Below, piece after piece: positions 1-12,660 of a DNA stretch of 64,000 bases. The stretch's first letter is position 1; each line of letters begins with the position of its first letter. The position numbers and the translations under genes were made by a program. Source of the stretch: Ostrinia nubilalis (lineage: Eukaryota; Arthropoda; Insecta; Lepidoptera; Crambidae); assembly GCF_963855985.1 (NCBI RefSeq), contig NC_087106.1, positions 5,067,001-5,131,000 of the forward strand. The letters are read 5' to 3'. The notes under the pieces were generated by a model, which saw only the letters and a list, made by a program, of their open reading frames with translations, ran no database searches and was not told the DNA's origin.

Positions 1-411
1 GGTTGTCCGTGACTGTACATCTCCTATAGAGTTTTGAGGTCGTCCCTGAAAACTTCTTTTCAGTTCAGCTGAAAATGTTTGGTACTACGACTTTATATCA
101 CGCCATTATTTCGAGAAAATAAAACACCACGTGCAACAACTAGCCAGTATAAATAACGTTTTATTTACAGAGAATCCTTATGCCTCAATTGATTTACAGT
201 AAATAATGTATGTGACACTAAAAATACACTCACCGTATTCTCACAAATCTATTAAAAGAAAAGTCCGTGAACATTAAACGCCTACTCGTGCACAATTTAA
301 AAACAAATTGCCAATCAAATAGACAGCAATATGTTTGCGTAACGAGAACTAACAATAGCCGAATCGCGTTTGCCCGTGGGAGTAGCTTTTTTGACAACCA
401 CTAACAAATAG
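1..411. other. AT-rich stretch, no gene recognised
   Basis: I see no convincing coding frame, RNA gene or inverted-repeat structure here. It runs up to the first copy of the CAGCACATCA element. Confidence 0.5.
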
Positions 412-510
412 GTACAAAACAGCACATCAGACTATACATTTTTGTAGCAAAACCACCCTTATTGCAACCACATAAGATACCACAATGTTCAGCTTGATGT
501 GATCTGTACA
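412..510 (-). mobile_element. CAGCACATCA TIR MITE, copy 1
   Basis: The left side reads GTACAAAACAGCACATCAG and the right side CTTGATGTGATCTGTAC, which are inverted relative to each other. The interior (ACTATACATTTTTGTAGCAA, then ACATAAGATACCACA) matches the reverse complement of the other family members. No coding capacity. The superfamily is not assigned. Confidence 0.7.
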
Positions 511-1199
511 AGTGTACAATCGGACATGCAAAAAGTACGCGATTGTATGACTGACCTTGCGGTTACACATTACAATTTTAAGTTATAACATGAGCATGTG
601 AAAAACTAATCTGATTGTGTGACATGTTTGGTTTGGTCACACACAGGAAATATTGGTCGAATTCACATATCACTTGATACAGTTACCAGTTAGTGCCATT
701 AACAAGCTATTGTGTAGGTATTTATTGATATGGAATTTTTGAGCGGAGGAAAAATAATAATATTTTTAGAATAAAAGTACCTATACTAATTATTTTTAAG
801 CATGTAAGCGCAAGTATTGTGAATTTACCACATCGGAAAATATATTTTCATTTAATTTTCTTTTAGGATCGAAATAAGCAATTTGGCAGTGCCTACCTGA
901 AGAACGTTGTTTTATTTATGCAAGGGCAGAACGTAGGCACACGAAGCACGTGTGCCTGTGCCCTTAGACTCAGAACTATTTATGTTAGAGTTCACTTTCA
1001 ATAGAGTTATCGTGAAAGTTCAAAAGCAATCTAAACGGCATAATTTTCCAGACCGCGGTCGAGGCGGTTTCAGTGGGTGCACCTTTTCAAAGGACGGTGG
1101 TTTGCTTAGGGCTTAAAGTGCTTGCTTAGGTCGGATATAAGCACTGAGTGAGCTAGAAGCTCCTTGAACGATCCATCCATATTATAAATGCGAAAGTAA
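511..1199. other. no gene recognised
   Basis: Unassigned AT-rich DNA. Near 1181 the motif ATTATAAATGCGAAAGTAA resembles the start of lepidopteran Helitron-like repeats, but no matching end was found and it directly abuts a hairpin element. Confidence 0.4.
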
Positions 1200-1307
1200 T
1201 GCCTGTTTTCACCATCAACCCCTAATTTTTAGTGACCTTTATGAAAACAAAATTCCTGTTACAATAGGGGTCACTTAAAAATTAGGGATTGATGGTGAAA
1301 ACGGGCA
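1200..1307. mobile_element. Hairpin MITE (GCCTGTTTTCACCATCAA arms)
   Basis: The left arm, starting GCCTGTTTTCACCATCAA at 1201, is matched by a right arm that ends GATGGTGAAAACGGGC at 1306. About 36 bp pair with a few mismatches, leaving a short AT-rich loop. The compact near-palindrome without a coding frame is typical of a MITE. The flanks GAAAGTAA and CTCTTTC are also roughly inverted, so the real ends may lie a few bases further out. Confidence 0.7.
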
Positions 1308-1740
1308 TAACTCTTTCTATTATTTTCTTACGCTTAAAACAGTGAACCAATATTTAAGATGTTTTGAGACCTAAGGAAAAAACAAAGGATAGTTTTTAGT
1401 GTTTTTACTCCAGTTTATGGAAGGGGGAGATGCTATAAAATGTTTCTTTGTCAGAATAAAATTCACCAACGCGAAGCAGCTGGCAAAAGCTAGAGCTAGA
1501 TAATTATAATAGTTCGATCGTCGTAAGAACCATTATAAGAACAATGATTGGCACCATAATTAGTCTGTCGCTGTCATAAAGTTTTTCATTGACGTCTCCA
1601 TTTTTTCTTTTGTGAAAGTAGTTTTATTTTCGTTAAATAGAGCAGACCGCAGTCGCGCATGAATAAAACCATAACTTATATGTTTAATATTTAAATTAGA
1701 TAAAACTGTTGTAAGATTTTAAGTTTAATATGAACTATGT

Positions 1741-1828
1741 TTAATCCTTCAAGGCCCGCGAATCTAGACACAATAGATAATCAATTGTTATGACATTAAT
1801 GAATGCCGTCTGGGACTCAAGCGGTTAA
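1741..1828 (-). mobile_element. 80-bp TTAA-flanked MITE, copy 1
   Basis: TTAA at 1741-1744 and 1825-1828 bracket an 80-bp body that begins TCCTTCAAGGCCCGCG and ends ACTCAAGCGG. The same 80-bp body recurs in reverse orientation at 29846-29925, also between two TTAAs, with a single difference seen by eye. TTAA target duplication is the hallmark of the piggyBac superfamily. The terminal inverted repeats are only weakly matched, so this assignment is an inference. Confidence 0.65.
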
Positions 1829-2520
1829 AGATATTTTGAATCCAATTTGCCTCCAAAATTAAAACCAATTTGAAAATTTCTCGCCTTTAAAATTCTCTGA
1901 GACCAAAATTCATTACGTATCATTCTTCATCCTCAGCGACTTCAGTTTCAATTTCCGAGCAAGTTTTGTTGACCTCTTACTACTCTCTGAAAATTTTCAT
2001 ATTGATATAATTTTGTTCTGGCATAGAAATTCAACTGTATCCGTAGTCAGAAATAAAATAATACCTAGAGAATTGCGAGAATTTAGTCATTTCAGTATCT
2101 CTATTAGTTCATCCGAAAATCCAATAAGTTTGTTAATTTCAATAGTTTAGGCGCTACTAAATAGAGTTCGAAATTCCAACCTCTAGATCTCTGGAGTCTG
2201 GTAATGTCGAGATAGTTTATACCCAGTGGAGTGTAAACGTTTCTATTCCAGCAGTTTCCAGGCAATTCCAGGGACGGAGAGGGCGCGTCCGACCGACCTT
2301 TTCACGTCAGTCATGCACAAGGATAACAAAAACACGAGTCTGGATGTTACAATATTATTATCTGTGCTTCTATAGTCGCGTCACCGGCACTCTCGCGAGT
2401 GTGACCATCATGCAGGATAAACTAAGGACGTCGTTTTTCTGCAAATATTCATATTTTCACGGTTATAGTTATAAGTTGACTTTGGTTTGGCTTGTCACAA
2501 TGACAAAAATAACGGCTTCC
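1829..2520. other. no gene recognised
   Basis: AT-rich DNA with no supported gene. Short open frames around 2344-2580 end inside the dispersed repeat that follows and show no recognisable domain. Confidence 0.4.
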
Positions 2521-2639
2521 TTTGGAAACGGGACTATACCCACCTCACGTTCCCACCGCTGCTTGCAACTCCTTGTGTAGCCAGGATCTACAGCTTGACA
2601 GCCATAAAAACCCAACCAATGAAGGTCAAGTTTGGGAAT
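2521..2639 (-). repeat. Dispersed repeat, pair member A
   Basis: The reverse complement aligns over about 120 bp with 13166-13284. The shared core is GTCAAGCTGTAGATCCTGGC, followed by GAGTTGCA...GCGGTG and AGTCCCGTTT. Both copies are diverged. The three overlapping open frames here are frames of the repeat, not genes. Element class unknown. Confidence 0.65.
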
Positions 2640-4213
2640 AGTTTGTACATTCAGAGTGAAGAAAAAGATAGAGAGATTACACACAGCAAGCAATTTGGTC
2701 AACGAAGCCAATTGAAGTATGTATGACTTCGCTTTGTAGAGCCAGTCACCAATGTATTATTATAGTTTTTCGCTAACAATAACCAGAACAATTTCTATTT
2801 CCAAATCATAACAGAGTTTTACCCAAACACTAGTACTAGGTAAAAATGATTCATCCTTACCAAGATAGAAGATCTGGTTATCCTACTCACAGGTCTGTCT
2901 GATAAATAATAGGCACCAGATTATGTAAGAAATGTTCGATAAAAAGCTACACGTGTCATTTTCACATAATATGATATGGATGTGAGTCGCGATGACTGGG
3001 TTTGACAATTTTATATTACTACCTCGAAAACGGAGCTCCTGGGATTTGAGATGTTATTGATATAGGTTTTCGATTTGTATTCAGTGTGTTGATCGACTGT
3101 ATTTCGTGCCTTGTTCATAAAAAGCTGGCACAATTTTCTTCGCCCACGTTTCTATAAAAAAAACCTACCAGGTATATTATGTTATTTTGTCAAGGTAAAG
3201 AAGCATCAAAATCCGTATACAGTAGTTTTTAACATAGAAGGAGTAAAAGACCAACCATCCTTTCAAACCATCGCGTTTATAATCTAAGTATAGCTTTAAC
3301 AGGGTTCTAATATGTGACCGGATATCTTTTATGGGAAAATGTAACAATATTTTCCTTTTAGCCTTATCCTATACCCAGGTCCGTTCAACAATGGGCTCTG
3401 AAGTAAGAGTGACATCAATGTGATAAGGGGATCGCAGGTAAGGGCGGAAAAATTGTCATAAATGTTTATTTTTTCAGTATATTTCAGCGTGTAGAGCTCG
3501 TCACGTTCGCGCCTCGTGCTGTGATAAAAATGGCCGATTCATAGGCTTTTGAAGGTTAATTTCATTGTTTGTGTCTCACAAACACATAAAACGCGATTAC
3601 TATTAGCTCTATTACGACTTCAAAGTACATTAATAATTTTGGCCGAAGTGGTTTCGTAATCAAGTGGGCGCAAACTCGACAATTTGATATTGCACGAAGT
3701 ATCGAGGTGTATGTACTTTTGACTTTTCATGACTTTAATCGACTTAAAACGCCTATTTTAGTCATCATCATCAGATCATTCAGTCTCCTACAGCAGAACG
3801 ACAACCATCTCTAATTTACCAAAGGGTAGTTAGGTCTAAATAAGTTTTCATTTGGCCTTCTCCATTCCATTTCAATCGAATCAAAGGGGACCAAAAATAC
3901 CATATTTACAGCTTCGAATTTAGCCCCATAAAGTTTCCACGTACCGCAATCTAGAGCGGTAAACAATAACAGTAGGAGCCCGTCCCGGTCGCCTTGACGT
4001 CAGCCGCGGCCCACATAGCGGCGTTACACCGCACACATAGTTACGCACACGCATTCAAGGATAAGCACTTTCGGTCGGCTATGTTGTAAGCAATGAAACG
4101 ACCTTTTAAAGATCTTTGAACATCAGCAAATAGCTGGTGAGAAAATAAATACAATATTATTGCGCGTGAAAAGAACAAATGGTTGATTTTTCTACCCTAA
4201 AGGATTTAAATGT
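2640..4213. other. no gene recognised
   Basis: Mostly AT-rich unassigned sequence. The stretch CATCATCATCAGATCATTC near 3760 resembles the microsatellite tail of lepidopteran retroposons, but no body could be delimited. A GC-richer patch at about 3960-4030 (containing TGACGTCA) has no supported frame. Confidence 0.4.
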
Positions 4214-4315
4214 CACTCTGGAGGCGGTCTGCGGTAGGTCAAAATGTCAATATGACAGTGAATGCAACCCGCTTAATGTAAGACCACTTTGATCTGATAG
4301 CAGACCGCATCCAGT
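4214..4315. mobile_element. Short TIR MITE (GGCGGTCTGC ends)
   Basis: The left end CACTCTGGAGGCGGTCTGC is matched by a right end whose reverse complement is CACACTGGATGCGGTCTGC, 17 of 19 positions. The enclosed ~100 bp has no coding frame. No clear target duplication was found. Confidence 0.55.
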
Positions 4316-5775
4316 GTGGCAAATCCATGAAGGTTTGACACCCTACTTCACCCTAGTATTGACTGTCATTTGTTTGATTTGTTTGGCATGTCTCTTCCTC
4401 CTGCAAGAGTCTCGAGACATAAACGTAACAACAAAATAAAAGGGAAAACATTATCGTATTACTATTCCCATACACGTACAATATCGCGGATCGTTAGTCT
4501 TAGTCATTCTGACGCTTACAACATAAGGGCACCGTTCCAAAAACGTCCGCCCAGGGGTTATATTTAAACAAGGAATCATTTTATTTGTTTCGACCGTAAC
4601 ATGTCCAAAACGAGAAGCACCACGTTCATTAAATAATGTGATAATGAGCGTATTGGGCGAGCAAACAGCATGGAACTGTCTATCAATTTACACATAAATA
4701 AAAACGTGTTCCTCTGATGTTTTCTGTTGTCCCTACAGTTTCGACATCCTACCACAAAATGTACATTATCTCCAATGGGTTTTTAACTTTAGATTATTTT
4801 ATTTATCAGGTTTAAAACCACAGTTTGTACTTTATTGTACTACCCAGTAATATTACAATAAGGGTTCGCTAACTTTTAGATTTGATCTGGCTGTTCTATT
4901 TGACAGCAAGTGCGTGACTCATGCATGATGTCCTGTGGCTATGGCACTTAAACAGAAATCGGTATTATATTAGTCTTACGTCAGCCTTGTAGGAAGTATG
5001 CAGCTAGCGGACAGTAACCTTTTGGCAATCAAGGACTATATCTGCCAATTGGCGTTTATTTATGGAATCTACTTTAGGATATTCGGACTGCGGCGTAGGC
5101 AGATGTGATTAAGGCGAGTCCTGCAGCAGAGAAACGTTTGGATTGGTGCTAGGTTCGTCTTGCGTCACCGCTGTGGGAAGGCAAACGATGCCCACACATG
5201 CACCGAACAATGACCCTTTATCTACAAGAACTTCCTATTCAACAATTGACAGTCATTCTTATCTCTATTTTCAGAAAGACAGTCATAACTTCTTGTTACG
5301 TTAAATAAAACGGGTTCGTTTTAATTTGTTTCATTCTATTCATTTTCTAGTACAATTGACTGTTATTAGTCCGTCGAATTTTAACGACGAAAAAGGTAAT
5401 CAGTCTGAATTTAATTTCAATATAACTTAAGAAAAGGAATTTCGGGGAAGTTTCAATTACGCCAAATTCAATATCGTTACGTTTGGTTCAATTTTACTTC
5501 GTAAAACTTAGCTTTATTAGGGACGAGTAAAGTTCAACTTGAGAATAATTATTCATTAATGAACTTGTTACAAAGGATGGCGTGTTTTGTTCAAATCTAC
5601 AATTTGGTTCGCAGTTTCATTTACATTTAATTGGGAGAAATATAACTACTGAGAATCGAGAAAGTATCCGTCGTTCGAGACGTCATGCTATTAAGGATTC
5701 AGTTCAGTATATCACACAGAAGTACTAAAATGTATAAAAGTAAAACAGCGATTAAATTAATGTCTTTGTTTTAGT
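4316..5775. other. no gene recognised
   Basis: AT-rich DNA. A 65-codon frame at 4370-4567 has no recognisable motif and no homologous copy in the window, so I do not call it. Confidence 0.4.
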
Positions 5776-5845
5776 AAGTCGCCTTAAGTCCCCTATCCAA
5801 AAATGAGTCAGGCAAGGGAGGCACATAGTGACGTCACTATAAACA
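5776..5845 (+). repeat. CRE-bearing direct repeat, copy 1
   Basis: GTCGCCTTAAGTCCCC...GAGTCAGGCAAGGGAGGC...TGACGTCA aligns in the same orientation with 6312-6380. Both copies end at the palindrome TGACGTCAC, a consensus cAMP-response-element core. The repeat pair is visible by eye; any regulatory role is speculative. Confidence 0.5.
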
Positions 5846-6311
5846 CCATGCCAAGAGCTAGTGTCAGGCAATAAGTCAAGCTTTGTTTCAAAGATAATAA
5901 AAGGATTTGCTTAATCTTTTCTAAGCTAGCGAGACCGCTACCCACGTGATGTTTTTTAGAATTACCTTTATCAAAAGAAAGTAAACAAGGATTACAAGGA
6001 TCACAAGAATGAGCAAGTAGGTAATGATATTGAACCAAAACAATTAAATCTAAGGACAAATGCTAACTCCCCGTGTAGCCATTGATTGGCAATGGGATTG
6101 ACTAGACAGCCGCAGTTTCTCACTGCATAATAGAGTACGTTAGGTAGGTATACCGCCTTTTATGATCTGAGGAGTATACCATAAGTCCTAAATATCAATC
6201 CCCGCGGTCTGCGCTGCGATTACGTAACTCGAAACGCAAGTTTCAGACGATAAGAAAACGTGCTGTGATATATGGGACCAAAAGGTTATATCCAGCGATT
6301 AAAACGTCTGG

Positions 6312-6380
6312 GACTTCGCTAAGTCCCCAGCTAGGTGACTCAGGCGAGGGAAGCCCCGGGGTGACGTCACCGACCAACAC
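6312..6380 (+). repeat. CRE-bearing direct repeat, copy 2
   Basis: It matches 5776-5845: CTAAGTCCCC, then GACTCAGGCGAGGGAAGCCC and GGTGACGTCACC. This copy is more GC-rich, and GGTGACGTCACC is a perfect 12-bp palindrome. No terminal inverted repeats were found, so the nature of the repeat is unknown. Confidence 0.5.
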
Positions 6381-6865
6381 GTAGAGCTTTTACGATCTCC
6401 GCGCATTCGCCGCTAACGATAATAATGATGTAATGTGATTCGTGTTATGTAGTACTATTTATATGGGTTATATTATATGTTGTGTGATTCTGTTGAATAC
6501 GTAACTCAAGATTTGGGGTAGATTTTACTTCTACTATTAAATCATGATACTGAAGCTTCTTCTTTAGGCGCATTCAACACCGTCATTAATTTTAAGACTA
6601 AAACATGTAGATGTTGACCACAACATAAACAAACAATACTAAGTTCTACATGTTTTTGTTTTAAGAAACCCTTTCTTAGCTTTTTGCTGAAACATACATG
6701 TCATATTTAGTTTAAAATGTAAGTAAATGTTCGAATATGCTCATGTTGATTGAATTATCCGAAGCAAACATCAGAGAGGTTATATTTTCGAGCTGACATT
6801 TGAATGCACGTCGTTGTAGTTATGCTCTCGTCTCATTGCGCAAGCACACCCGTAATAACCTCAGA

Positions 6866-7000
6866 TCGGGGTTACTCCGAAAAACGTTAACTGAAGTTTC
6901 ACATGCTGACATCTCTCTCACGCAAAGCAAAATGCCAGCATGAGGGACGGTGACAGATAGATTTGCAACTACGTAACAGCGTTTCGGAGTAGGCCTGTTC
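6866..7000 (+). mobile_element. CGGGGTTACTCCGAAA TIR MITE, copy 1
   Basis: It starts CGGGGTTACTCCGAAAAACG and ends GTTTCGGAGTAGGCCTG, an imperfect inverted pair. A second copy lies at 25762-25890. The shared interior includes CTCTCACGCAAAGC and GACGGTGACAGATAGA. The similar short translations seen in both copies reflect repeat homology, not a conserved protein. Confidence 0.7.
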
Positions 7001-10000
7001 GCTTCACGCATCGCGAGTTCTCAAGCATCATCCTTTCCTGCGATCAACTTGTTAGGACGGACTCGGAAGGCGGATCATTATCCTTCACGGTGGAAACTGT
7101 ATTTCTGTACAGGGTCGGCTCGAGTGGCGAAGTTAGGCCTAGACCCACTTCACGGGCCGTGATCGACAAGGAGCCACGTGAATAATGTATGAGCCTGGAA
7201 TGGAGTTTGGGTTGTTTGCTTTCGCCAACGACTTAGGTTGACGTCGTGATAATTCGAACGACTCAATTTCGTGGGTTATTTTTGGATCCAATACGCAGAA
7301 GGCGTGGTGTAATCCCGGTATTGTAAAATAATACGAATAAATCGTAACAAGTAAATTGATTACAATCTCATTTTCTCGTTAAACTGAACTGAATGCAGTT
7401 ACCTAAGCAATCCCCATTGCGCAATACAGTATTGTATTAGCACCTATAGGGTATTATGTACTGCAAGGTCGCCAAAGGTTGTAGGTACGTTGTACTGATG
7501 TTACATAAAGCTTTAGGTAAAATAAACAGCAAAATGTGAACTAAAAGCTTGTAGGTACATGGTTATAATTACTCAGGATTAATGACTGCCAAATACATAG
7601 CTAATTAAATGTCGACATAATAAATTGTGTTTGCGTTTATATCGGACAATCCAACGTTTATCTGAACAGTGTGTTATTTTAGTGTTATAAAATATGCTTC
7701 TGGCAGAGCATCAAAGACTTGTATAGGTAACTGAAAATGTTAGTTTCTTAACTATTTTATAGCTTAGTAACACCAGGGGACAAATGGTTTCGCAAGATTT
7801 CGCAATGATTTCATTGGCCAACGCTTCAATAATAGTAACTGACATGTGTGGGAGTCTAATATTTGATATTAAATGAGTATATTGCAATTTATAGACTGTA
7901 AGTAATTTAATACTACCGTTGGGTTTGGAAACTGACCAGTTTTGACCATATCTGTTTTAAGCAAAGCTTGATCGAAGGTTTTCTATCCTGCAATGCGCAA
8001 TGTGACAAAATAGACATGAAATCTCTTATCTTATTATTTCCTTCGGTTTTCCTCACATACAAGCCAGTTCTCGGTTCTCGCCACTCGTAGTGGCATCAAC
8101 ACCAAATTACTTCATTTAACTTCTAAGTGCATTGTTGGGTCCAAGTTCCCTGGAGAAATAGAGTTTATTTAGCGCTTAATCAGTTGCATAGTTGGTCAAA
8201 GTGAGCTCTGTTACCCCTCAACCACGAACGTTTATCACTTCAAAAACGAAAATAGATATTGAAAAGCACGATTGCCGCCAAGAAATGTCACATGTCCTTC
8301 GGACCTTAACGCCTGTGTGACAGAATTATTTCTACTGTAAATCTGTAATGGACTCAATATAAAAGAATACAGTGAGCAAAATCTAAATGGCGAATTTAAT
8401 TTATTGCCAAAAGCATACTCTGATAGTCAACAATGGCTACCAGTTTGACGTATTCAATGCATATTTGGACCAAATTGGCAGTGCTGCATTACAGCAGGAC
8501 AGTCCAGGCTGCCGCTGCATATCCGCACAAACAAGCGGCCGACGATTCGCGAGGTTTAATTAGCGTGACGTTGATTGAATTTCAGTCACTATTGCACAGC
8601 TGGGACTGACAAGCCTCTAAAATACAACTGAAGTAGCCATACTAGTCGATGAAATTCACATCATGTCACATGCATTTACGATAATATTAATTACCCAGAA
8701 AAAACGCAAGTCAACACACAGTGTTCAAAAACTTGTGAATTTTTAGTGGTAGAATATAAAAGGAGTGTCGTGAAATTCGCGGTAAAAGGTTTTTTGAAAT
8801 ATAACCCAAAATTGACATACCAATGTTTATGTAAACTATTATTTTCATCACCAATATCAGAGTAACTTCATCATTCGTAACAGTTCATCAATACGAATAA
8901 ACGTTTAATTAACCAAGTATAATCAAGTAAATGATGCATTTTCCTATTCAACTAGATTTCTGCTTACAATACTAATTCATTCAATAATGGCAAGTACGCC
9001 ACAATTTGCGTTCGTTGTTTACCCAAGATGTTTCCTTATTATGGCCTGGTAAGACCAGAAATACGTTGAATCCTGTGTACCACGAAAGAGGATAAGTTCA
9101 ACATTTTACTAGGATCGAATACATAAGCCGTTCTTACGATACAATGAGCAAATACAAGGCCTGTGGAGCCAGTTACGTTGCCCTGGCACGTTTTCTAATT
9201 GGCGTCGCTGTCTCGGACATATTAACATGTTTTTGGAGTTCCATCGTTCAATGCAAACTACAGCTTAAACATATTTCTATCTAAAATGTAAATAATGTAA
9301 GTAAGTTATAAGTATATGAATTGTGGTAATAAATAAAATCATATTAAATGCACCTTGCTCTTTAGTTGCAAATTTGATAGCTGAACTTGAAATAACTAGG
9401 CAGTCCAAGAGATTTTACTCTTCGAAAAAGATCGCAACATGTGTCAGAATTTCAGTCCCTGTTCCACAGCTGTCAGACATCGCTACGGAACCTTGGTATC
9501 CATGCCCCAGCACGCAGCCATCTGGTTTTTTATCTGTGAGAAAGCCAGTCATTATCGGCGGGCCCGTTGCTCGGCCCGACCTCGCGAGTTTCTACCACTG
9601 CGCCGGCGCCGCCATAGCGATCGGTATCGTGTAAACACTGCAAGCTTGTAATCTGAATGGTAATTACTCGGAGACGCGCTATCTCACCTCGGGATTGTAT
9701 GCTGAGAACGATCACACCTTTCTTTACTGTTTCCAACTTGATCTCCGTTTTCTTTTACTGTATTTTTCGCAGCTAATTCAAAAATCCGCTAGTTCTATCA
9801 TCTATGTCACGTGTATTGCTTTTTGCTTGTAGGTCTTTCCAGAATAGTGTAGACATGCGGGTCAATATCTACGACATACGTTTCAATGCCCTCATGCGCA
9901 TTTATTACGTACTTAGCGCCATTAAAGTTATTTATGTCGATGACTGGTTTTATGTGGGGACCATTGGATACCAGTCATGTTTGTGCGTTTGCCTATCAAT

Positions 10001-10782
10001 ATGTATCAGCTAATCTTATCTTATTTAATCAATAAAGATATCTTTGTATGTGATGTTACTATCAGTCACACAGTTCTACATAACCCTCACCCTCATAAAC
10101 GGTTAAACTGACAGAAGTTAGCTGCCCATTGAAATTGTAGCAACATTTCTTGTGACAAAAATATCACTTTCTTATATCTCCGTAATCTACCCGCTTGAAG
10201 GGCGTTTGTTAGGCCCCACCGAACAGTTAAAGGCAACAAATCACTCTGCCGACTCGTAAACCCCCCTGTTTACCTCCGGGAGTGCGTCACTCGCAAACTC
10301 ACTCCGTATACCACTCAAATGGCAAAGGTACGGCCGTTTGAGACTCCAATGAACTTTGCAGGGTTTGCTCGACCTGACTTCTTGGGCAATAACGATACAT
10401 ATTTGCTGTTCTCAATTACTTGTTTATGTTTTGGTTTCGTTTGTGCTATAATAGCTCGTGGTATAGGTACTATTGAAGGCAGTATATCAAGAAAATTAAT
10501 AACTATACTCTAAACTTAATAGCAGTAAGACGAGATTAATCTTAGGCGACAACATGATAGATGTCCAAATTCATTCATAGCAAGAATGCAATGATATTCA
10601 TCAGTGTAATAATTGAATTGAACCGTTATCAGAGCTATATTGGATGTTATTGAGATCAATCCGGTGTGACTCAAGTGCACCACTTCCATGCAAGTGTTTG
10701 CCCCAGTTCCGTCATTTTCTTAATCTCCATTTATATCTGCCCAGGGCGTATGGTTGTGAATAAATTGATTCGGCCCATTGAG
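7001..10782. other. no gene recognised
   Basis: Nearly 3.8 kb without a supported gene. GC-richer islets at about 8500-8600 and 9540-9650 stand out from the AT-rich background and could be conserved non-coding or promoter-proximal DNA, but only a cross-species alignment could show that. Short frames at 9323-9651, 9804-10013 and 10319-10513 have no recognisable domain. Confidence 0.4.
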
Positions 10783-10927
10783 TACAGTCAACGTCAATTA
10801 GTTTCTTGACACCCAAAGTGGCCAAAAAATTGATAACACAACCTTATTTCAAATGTAACAAAAACGTCTTGCAAACTTATTGGCTACTTTGGGTGTCACG
10901 CTCACGGCCTATTTGACGCTGACTGTA
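10783..10927. mobile_element. TA-flanked TIR MITE (TACAGTCA ends)
   Basis: The left end TACAGTCAACGTCAATTAG pairs with the right end CTATTTGACGCTGACTGTA. An inner pair, GACACCCAAAGTGGCCAA and TTGGCTACTTTGGGTGTC, extends the inverted match to about 45 bp on each side. The 145-bp body has no coding capacity. TA at both edges fits a Tc1/mariner-type target duplication, which is an inference. Confidence 0.75.
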
Positions 10928-12432
10928 CGAGCCACATCCAAGGCATCCAAGTCTCTCGCTCAAACGTGATTTCACAGAGACGAAACGTGACTGCCAGTGT
11001 TATTCTCGAGGAAATTATTCAAAGCAAAAACACGACGATATTAGTTCATAATGGCGAGAACATGGCAATTGCCACATTTTACATCTTTCCTGGTAGAGCC
11101 AGCCACTTAGCCTGTGCTTAGCCCTTCGTAGAAAAGGTAAAAATATCCGGCGATTTTTCGGTTCGAAACGTCTCTATTATTCGCGCCTTTGTACTAAACC
11201 GAACAAACATTTCGTGGAAAGTAATTTTCTTTTGAAAGACCACAGACATCTTCGAGTCGTATCGTAAACGATATAATCTAAGGTAGATAATTATGAAAAT
11301 CAAATATAAATATAGCCAAGGAAAGAATAACGTTAATTCTGATAATTTTCTAGCGATATTGAAGCAAAATATATCGTGACCGCGTTCCCAGCCGTAGAAA
11401 AACGCTTCACTATCGAACACGGAAATATTGACCACGTCCACCACTAGGAAGCCGCTGGTAAAAACATTTGAATTTGATGAAAAACTGACAACTGCGATCA
11501 AGGAATCTATTACTGCGAGTTCAAAGATATGTAGGCTAGTTTATGTATTGCATTGCAAGATCAGGATATAATGTTAGTTGTTAATATGCGTTATAAAATT
11601 AAGGAAGTCAATATCAGATATATGAAAAACGAAACGTGATAGCCTTTACTTTTCTGGTCCAATTCTTGAGTTGAACAATCGTGTACATTTGTGGAAATAT
11701 TATTCACACGAACTTCAATATAAAATACAAATGTGGGCAGATAAGGATCAAATACAAATAAAAAAAAATTTTTTATTAAAGGCTAAATAAATCTCCCTCT
11801 ATCTACAGTCTGAAACAGTGAGTCAAAATGAAATGGAATTTATTTAAAGAATTATCCACACTATAACCGATTCCGGCTGTAAGAAGACACTGCTTGAAGC
11901 TCCAAATCTGAGTCAGGAAGCCAGAATTAACCGTCTTTTGTAATGTGGCGCCCACTTAATGAATCATCCAATTACTCATGTTATTATTAAATTAGATTGC
12001 GATATTATGTAGGCTGTTCGGTATGGGCGTTTGGAATTGCTTCATCAGATCCGTTTAAAGTGTAAATTCAGTCTAAATTACAGAATTAAATTTAGATTTT
12101 GTACGCATGATAAATTTGCAAAAAGACGAGCAAAGTATGAAGGTATTGATGGCAAAATTAGTTTTTTTAGAATCGTTCAGTTTTTTTTATTACGCCGAGG
12201 CGTGAACAACGCGCATGCGCATCCACCGGCAAAATACAGTTTAATGCTTAATCAAACTGTTACCGGAACACGAACGCACCGGAGGAACATGTAGGTAGGG
12301 TTGTCACGATATAAATACCACAGTCAATTCACCATTGAAAGCCAAAAATATTTCTGGGACACCTCATCTTGACGTTTTGATATAACCTAAACTGTCAAGC
12401 AAAAAGAAAATGCTGAAAATTATATTTAACAG
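10928..12432. other. no gene recognised
   Basis: AT-rich unassigned DNA. The 127-codon reverse-strand frame at 11118-11501 is low-complexity, lacks a recognisable domain and has no splice or promoter context, so it is not called as a gene. Confidence 0.4.
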
Positions 12433-12586
12433 CATTGTTGTGTTCCGGCAGTTGGAGGTAAGACAGCCCGTTCTTCTGTGGTTGATGATTCCGAGTGAAG
12501 CTCGCTTCCACCTTCGGCCTGATCACCACTTTCCATCAAGTGATATGCAGGCCAAGAGTTACCTCGTTGAGGATTAAAAAAAAAAC
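12433..12586 (+). mobile_element. Truncated non-LTR retroelement 3' end (CCTTCGGCCTGATC family), copy 1
   Basis: It starts near TTGTTGTGTTCCGGCAGTT and ends in an A-rich tail after GTTGAGGATT. The body shares GAAGCTCGCTTCCACCTTCG, followed by GCCTGATC, with the longer copy at 24911-25155, and there is a reverse-orientation piece at 17473-17545. A 5' truncation with a 3' A-rich end fits a LINE or SINE copy. The clade is not resolved. Confidence 0.7.
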
Positions 12587-12660
12587 ATTACCCTGGGGTA
12601 TAGCAGTTCTGCTGACCGATATTTGAATAAATTTTGTAAAGGAAACAAATTAGCCCAAAA

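Noticed and set aside
11118..11501. 127-codon reverse-strand open frame
   Set aside because: No recognisable domain, low-complexity hydrophobic and Ser/Phe-rich composition, no second copy and no splice or promoter context; a chance frame is the simpler reading.
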